Shown here: positions 60,889-64,000 of the stretch, piece by piece
Layout: each line of letters starts with the position of its first letter
Numbering within the stretch: position 1 is the first letter of the stretch
DNA from: Streptomyces sp. Root1304
GTDB taxonomy: Bacteria; Actinomycetota; Actinomycetes; Streptomycetales; Streptomycetaceae
Assembly (NCBI RefSeq): GCF_001426405.1
Contig: NZ_LMEP01000025.1
Coordinates: 79,412 to 143,411, forward strand
Direction of reading: 5' to 3'
DNA: 64,000 nucleotides
Translations under genes and position numbers: made by a program
Notes under the pieces: generated by a model
Told to the model about the DNA's origin: nothing
What the model saw: the letters and a program-made list of their open reading frames with translations, nothing else
The model's database searches: none

Positions 60889-61278
60889 GATGGATGGTCC
60901 TCCACAATGAGTGACCGACCGAAGCGGTGTGGGTCGTGAGGGATTCGCACCCGCGGTGCTCGGCAGTACTGCTTGTCGTGCCGGTTCCACTGCCAAACAG
61001 CTAAGGTGCGCGGGGATTCCAGCGTCTCACCAAAAAGTTTGACGGTCAACACGATCACGCCCCGTACGAAGGGGCGACCGAGGAGTCCTCAGCCGCTCAG
61101 TGGGCGGCGGGGCCTCGCGGACTCGGTGCCTCAGGGCGTCGCGATCATCCTTACCGGGCAGCCTTCCACGACGGGCGCTTCTTGGCAACCACCAGGGGGT
61201 TTCCCCCCTCGCACGGGTGTTACCGCGTGTGTGTTCGACACCCCGCCGGGTCACCGGAGGAGCTGTCGAGGGGGTGGC
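60889..61278. other. Leader and promoter region of the small coiled-coil gene
   Basis: This 390-bp space holds, on the minus strand, a possible -35 (TTGACC, 61049-61044) within an 11-bp palindrome TTGACGGTCAA (61039-61049), and then the folded element 60946-61010. The plus side up to the acylphosphatase stop (61279) shows a C-rich stretch around 61190-61210 but nothing I can name. Confidence 0.5.
60946..61010 (-). ncRNA. Folded leader element of unknown type
   Basis: On the minus strand an outer stem CGCACC/GGTGCG (61010-61005 with 60951-60946) encloses an 11-bp stem TGTTTGGCAGT/ACTGCCGAGCA (60999-60989 with 60967-60957, two G-U pairs) and a 21-base loop. The 5' side looks superficially like a tRNA D arm (TTAGCTGTTTGGCAG) and the 3' side like a T arm (GCGGGTGCGAATCCC), but no acceptor stem or anticodon arm forms. 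It lies about 60 bases before the start of the small protein gene. Confidence 0.45.
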
Positions 61279-61560
61279 TCAGCGGATGGCGAAGCCGTCG
61301 TATCCGCCGCGCGGGGTGGCCCAGATCTCAGTGACGCCGTCCACGCGCCCGGGTGTGTCGGCGGAGTGGAGCCAGGCGAGCAGACGGTGGCAATTCTCAC
61401 GCGGCCCCTCGGCCACCACCTGCACCCGGCCGTCGTCGAGGTTCAGGGCGAAGCCCACCAGGCTTCCGATCTCCAGCGCGTTTGCCCTGGTGAACCAGCG
61501 GAAGCCCACTCCCTGTACCCGGCCGCGCACCCAGGCGGTCATCCGTACGTCGTCGCTCAT
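61279..61560 (-). CDS. Acylphosphatase
   Basis: A 93-residue acylphosphatase. The catalytic Arg is in GRVQGVGFRWFTRANALE, the family signature with the phosphate loop VQGVGFR; the Asn expected in the second motif is in VGFALNLDDGRVQVVAEGP. The enzyme hydrolyses acyl phosphates such as acetyl phosphate. The order smc-(small gene)-acylphosphatase is common in Streptomyces. Start is the ATG at 61560. Confidence 0.94.
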   Translation of the reverse strand: MSDDVRMTAWVRGRVQGVGFRWFTRANALEIGSLVGFALNLDDGRVQVVAEGPRENCHRLLAWLHSADTPGRVDGVTEIWATPRGGYDGFAIR

Positions 61561-61739
61561 GACTGCACGCTAACGGGCGGATTGCCAGATGAGCACATCG
61601 CCCCGGGCGTGCATGGACTACAGTCCCGACCGAACATGCCTCACCCGTTCGGGCGCGCGCTGTTCGACTGGCGGTACGCGAACGATACCGACAGCAAAGA
61701 TCAGCAAAGCCCCACAGGACCAGCAGGAAGGCAGAGCAG

Positions 61740-62666
61740 ATGGGACGCCACCGTCGCGCCGGAGCCGCACCCGCCGCAGAAGATTACGCGGCAGGTTCGG
61801 ACCGCCCGCACCGGGGTACCCGCCGCAAGCGGCGCGCCCCCGTGCGCACCGGCCTGCTCGGCGCCTCCGCGGCGGTCGCGGTGGGCGCCGTCGCCATGGC
61901 CTCCGGCCTGCTGCCCGGCGGGGACACCTTCACCGTCGGCAGTGTGGGCACCAGCGAGCGCCCGAGCCAGTCCCGGCAGGCCCCCGAGCTGACGACGCAG
62001 GGCGGGGCGACCGAGACCCCGGCCGACGGCGCCGGGTCGACGGGCGGCGGCACGGGCACGCGCACCGGAGCGAGCACGGGCACCAGCGGCGGGAAGACGG
62101 CCTCGCCGTCGGCGACGACCCCGTCCGCCACGCCCAGCCCGAAGGCGACCCCGTCCAAGGCTCCGACCACGAAGCCGGCGCCGCCGAAGCCCACGGCCGC
62201 GCCGTCCACGAAGGCCCCCGCGCCGAAGCCGGACCCGACGACCGAGGCGCCGGCCGAGAAGACCTCGGCCCCCTCGACCGCCGACCGCGGCACGGCCGCC
62301 GAGGCGGAGGTCCTCCGGCTGGTCAATCTGGAGCGCGCCAAGGTGGGCTGCTCGCCGGTGAACCCGAGCGCCCAGCTGGCGTCGCTGGCCGGGGCGTTCA
62401 GCGCGGACATGGCGGCGCGCGGCTTCTTCGACCACACGGACCCCGACGGGGACACCCCGTGGGCGCGCGCGGAGCAGGCAGGCGTGACGGGCATGGGCGG
62501 CGAGAACATCGCGCGCGGCCAGGCGGACGCGGCGGCCGTGATGGAGTCCTGGATGAACAGCGACGGCCACCGCGCGAACATCCTGAACTGCGACTTCAAG
62601 ACGCTGGGCGTCGGCGTCCACTTCGGCGACGGCGGCCCCTGGTGGACGCAGGACTTCGGCTACTGA
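61740..62666 (+). CDS. CAP/SCP-domain surface protein
   Basis: A 308-residue protein. A basic head (RRKRRAPVR) and one membrane segment (TGLLGASAAVAVGAVAMASG) precede a Ser/Thr/Pro/Ala/Lys-rich linker of about 110 residues. The CAP domain (about residues 185-308) has VLRLVNLERAKVGCSPVNPS, FFDHTDPDGDTPWARAEQAG, GGENIARGQADAAAVMESWM, NSDGHRANIL and the end WWTQDFGY. Two Cys (KVGCSP, ILNCDF) may form a disulphide. Bacterial CAP proteins are found at the cell wall; the function is not established. It is convergent with the flavodoxin-like gene. Confidence 0.9.
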   Translation: MGRHRRAGAAPAAEDYAAGSDRPHRGTRRKRRAPVRTGLLGASAAVAVGAVAMASGLLPGGDTFTVGSVGTSERPSQSRQAPELTTQGGATETPADGAGSTGGGTGTRTGASTGTSGGKTASPSATTPSATPSPKATPSKAPTTKPAPPKPTAAPSTKAPAPKPDPTTEAPAEKTSAPSTADRGTAAEAEVLRLVNLERAKVGCSPVNPSAQLASLAGAFSADMAARGFFDHTDPDGDTPWARAEQAGVTGMGGENIARGQADAAAVMESWMNSDGHRANILNCDFKTLGVGVHFGDGGPWWTQDFGY

Positions 62667-62726
62667 GCCGGTACGCCGGACCGGCGTGACTCCATGCGGC
62701 TCGGAGCCGCTCCGGAGCGAACGCGT

Positions 62727-62764
62727 GAAAGGGCCCCGTCGCCTTCCGGTGACGGGGCCCTTTC
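62727..62764. terminator. Bidirectional terminator between the CAP gene and the flavodoxin-like gene
   Basis: A 17-bp stem with one G-T step: GAAAGGGCCCCGTC plus GCC pairs with GGT plus GACGGGGCCCTTTC, loop TTCC. The A-rich and T-rich ends mean that both directions have a short T-run, so it looks like a classic intrinsic terminator. Confidence 0.92.
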
Positions 62765-62777
62765 GTGTGCCCGAGGG

Positions 62778-63362
62778 TCAGGCGGCGGCCTTGCCGGCAG
62801 CGAAGGTGCCCGCGGTCAGGGCGACGCGGCGGCCGAGGTGTTCGGCGGTGGCGATGTCCGCCTTGTGGACGCCGTCCGGGCCGAGGTCGTTGGCGGTCTG
62901 GGCGGCGGCGCCGGTGAAGAAGCCGAGGCGGTTGAGGTCGTTCTCGGAGGCGTCGGTGGTGTTCCAGCCGGGCTTCAGGCCGAGGTTGACCCAGGTCATG
63001 CCGTGCTGGCCGGCGAGGATCTGGAAGAACTGCAGGGTGTGCAGCTTGTCGCCGCTCTTGGAGCCGGAGTTGGTGAAGCCGGCGGCGAGCTTGTCCTGCC
63101 AGGCGCCGGTGAACCAGCGCTTCGAGGAGTCCTCGGCGAAGCGGTGGAAGGCGCCGGAGGCGGTGCCCATGTAGGTCGGGGAGCCGAACACGATCGCGTC
63201 GGAGGAGTCGAGCAGCTCCCACTCGGCGTCGGTGATCCCGTCGACCTTGATCAGGTGGACGGTGGCGCCCGTGCCGGCGGCGCCGGCGCGGACGGCCTCG
63301 GCCAGGACGGCGGTGTGGCCGTAGCCGGAGTGGTAGGCGACGGAGACGACGGGGCTGGTCAC
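62778..63362 (-). CDS. Flavodoxin-like NAD(P)H:quinone reductase (WrbA-like)
   Basis: A 194-residue flavoprotein. VVSVAYHSGYGHTAVLAEAV is the FMN phosphate loop, AIVFGSPTYMGTASGAF and KLAAGFTNSGSKSGDKLHTL are the ring-binding loops. The family reduces quinones or other oxidants with NAD(P)H. The GTG at 63362 has AGGAG upstream. It is divergent from an HxlR regulator 124 bp away, which resembles the quinone- or aldehyde-sensing pairs of other bacteria (YodB/AzoR, QorR/Qor types); the link is inferred. Confidence 0.9.
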   Translation of the reverse strand: MTSPVVSVAYHSGYGHTAVLAEAVRAGAAGTGATVHLIKVDGITDAEWELLDSSDAIVFGSPTYMGTASGAFHRFAEDSSKRWFTGAWQDKLAAGFTNSGSKSGDKLHTLQFFQILAGQHGMTWVNLGLKPGWNTTDASENDLNRLGFFTGAAAQTANDLGPDGVHKADIATAEHLGRRVALTAGTFAAGKAAA

Positions 63363-63407
63363 AGGGGACTCCTCGGGAGGTTCGGTGGGGCGATGACCAG
63401 AAGTAGA

Positions 63408-63445
63408 GCACTAACTTTTAGATAGCGCAAGCCATGGGTTAGCGC
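63408..63445. promoter_or_regulatory. Candidate HxlR operator in the divergent space
   Basis: GCACTAAC (63408-63415) and GTTAGCGC (63438-63445) are inverted copies, 7 of 8 bases matching, 22 bases apart. Near them are further pieces of the same type (TAGCGC at 63423). The position between the flavodoxin-like gene and the HxlR gene fits autoregulation. Confidence 0.55.
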
Positions 63446-63486
63446 ACTCATGGCGGTAAGCGCTGCGCGAGAGTACGGTGGTCCCC

Positions 63487-63873
63487 ATGACTGACGACCT
63501 CGCCTACGACGTGTTCGCACGGGCCTGCCCCTCGCGCGGCGCCCTCGAACACGTGACGGGCCGCTGGGGCAGCCTCACCCTGGGCGCCCTGCACGACGGG
63601 ACGTTCCGATTCAACGAGCTGCGCCGCCGCGTCGACGGCGTGAGCGAGAAGATGCTGTCGCAGACCCTGCACGCCCTGGAGCGCGACGGTCTCGTCCACC
63701 GCGAGGCACAGCCGACGAACCCGCCGCGGGTCGACTACCGGCTCACCCCGCTCGGCCGCGAGATCGCGGACCGGCTGATCGGCCTGATCGAGCTGCTGGA
63801 AGGGCGCATGCCGCAGGTCGAGGCGGCCCGGGAGAGCTACGACGCGGAGCGCGAGGCCCCGGTCGGCGCCTGA
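63487..63873 (+). CDS. HxlR family transcriptional regulator
   Basis: A 128-residue winged-helix regulator. The N-terminal Cys is in FARACPSRGALEHVTGRWGS, the position at which sensor members of the family are oxidised or modified by quinones or aldehydes. HTH: FRFNELRRRVDGVSEKMLSQ then TLHALERDGLVHREAQ, and the wing NPPRVDYRLTPLGRE. The ATG at 63487 is preferred over a GTG three codons earlier. It is divergent from a flavodoxin-like reductase, which is the probable target. Confidence 0.92.
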   Translation: MTDDLAYDVFARACPSRGALEHVTGRWGSLTLGALHDGTFRFNELRRRVDGVSEKMLSQTLHALERDGLVHREAQPTNPPRVDYRLTPLGREIADRLIGLIELLEGRMPQVEAARESYDAEREAPVGA

Positions 63874-64000
63874 GCCCGACCGGCCGACGCCACCGCCCTA
63901 GGTGTATTGATCACGAGCGTTGTTGACACTGGTCTGGTCTTGAACATGGCGAAGACCTCCGGTGTGGTGGGAGCTGTCTAGGAACTCACCGCGCGGAGGT
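63874..64000. other. Right edge, no recognised gene
   Basis: This end contains a TTGACA hexamer (63933-63938) and an inverted pair ACCTCCG (63955-63961) and CGGAGGT (63994-64000) cut by the window edge, which may be the first part of a longer hairpin. No open frame with family resemblance is present. It could be the end of a mobile element or a promoter of the next gene. Confidence 0.4.

Noticed and set aside
56860..60939. Very long plus-strand frame opposite smc
   Set aside because: Low-complexity Leu/Gly/Val-rich product produced by the GC bias of smc; no motif or ribosome site.
60936..61015. tRNA gene on the minus strand
   Set aside because: D-arm-like and T-arm-like pieces exist, but the acceptor arms do not pair and no anticodon stem forms; described instead as a folded leader.
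61561..61739. c-di-AMP (ydaO-type) riboswitch before the CAP-domain gene
   Set aside because: Such riboswitches precede some cell-wall genes in actinobacteria, but I cannot find its conserved blocks here.
1..64000. CRISPR array, rRNA, phage or biosynthetic cluster
   Set aside because: No spaced repeats of CRISPR type, no rRNA blocks, no capsid, integrase, polyketide or peptide synthetase genes were seen; the only tandem repeat is at 55132-55210 with two copies.

Overview
The window is chromosomal DNA from a Streptomyces-type actinomycete. GC content is very high, third codon positions are almost all G or C, and GTG starts and four-base ATGA/GTGA gene overlaps are frequent. Lineage genes are present: the sporulation sigma factor WhiG, the differentiation regulator NsdA, four type I signal peptidases side by side, and a GlnD/GlnB/AmtB nitrogen cluster. 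From memory, the gene order runs parallel to the core region of S. coelicolor from about SCO5662 down to SCO5576, so most of the window is conserved core chromosome rather than accessory DNA.

Left part (1-15.7 kb): the head of a Pro/Gly-rich protein; an amidohydrolase most likely deaminating aminodeoxyfutalosine in menaquinone synthesis; a phosphodiesterase, a methyltransferase and a two-component system in one tightly overlapping run; a secreted serine hydrolase; a membrane protein; a polyamine/GABA catabolism group (PotD-like binding lipoprotein, aminobutyraldehyde dehydrogenase, Lrp regulator, class III aminotransferase); an ABC ATPase/permease pair; a LOG-like protein and a DHFR-like reductase.

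15.7-19.7 kb: a thiamine ABC transporter (thiB-thiP-thiQ, minus strand) behind a clear TPP riboswitch and a 17-bp terminator hairpin. 19.7-25.4 kb: rlmN, cdsA, frr, pyrH, tsf, rpsB, all on the minus strand. 25.7-31.5 kb: an M23 protein, a TetR regulator, whiG, dprA, a ComM-type ATPase, yraN and a DUF2469 gene. 31.6-38.3 kb: Nudix, sipZ, sipY, sipX, sipW, rplS, trmD, rimM, the KH-domain gene and rpsP (transcribed leftwards from rpsP). 38.5-48.3 kb: a SprT-like putative metalloprotease, a methyltransferase, a second-type FtsH, ffh, glnD, glnB and amtB, with a GlnR-like box before amtB.

48.7-60.9 kb: nsdA, a primase/polymerase-like small protein, ftsY, an NCS1 permease, an LLM flavin oxidoreductase, a glucose-type MFS permease with a LacI-like operator, and smc, followed by a 72-residue coiled-coil protein with a structured leader. 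61.3-64 kb: acylphosphatase, a CAP-domain surface protein, and a divergent flavodoxin-like/HxlR redox pair. The last ~125 bases hold no gene I can recognise.

I saw no CRISPR array, rRNA, complete tRNA, complete insertion sequence or phage region. The observations I consider most worth checking are non-coding: the folded leader between smc and the acylphosphatase gene, the hairpin that covers the yraN ribosome binding site, a G-quadruplex motif between two convergent genes, and the ~90-base out-of-frame overlap of two signal peptidase genes.
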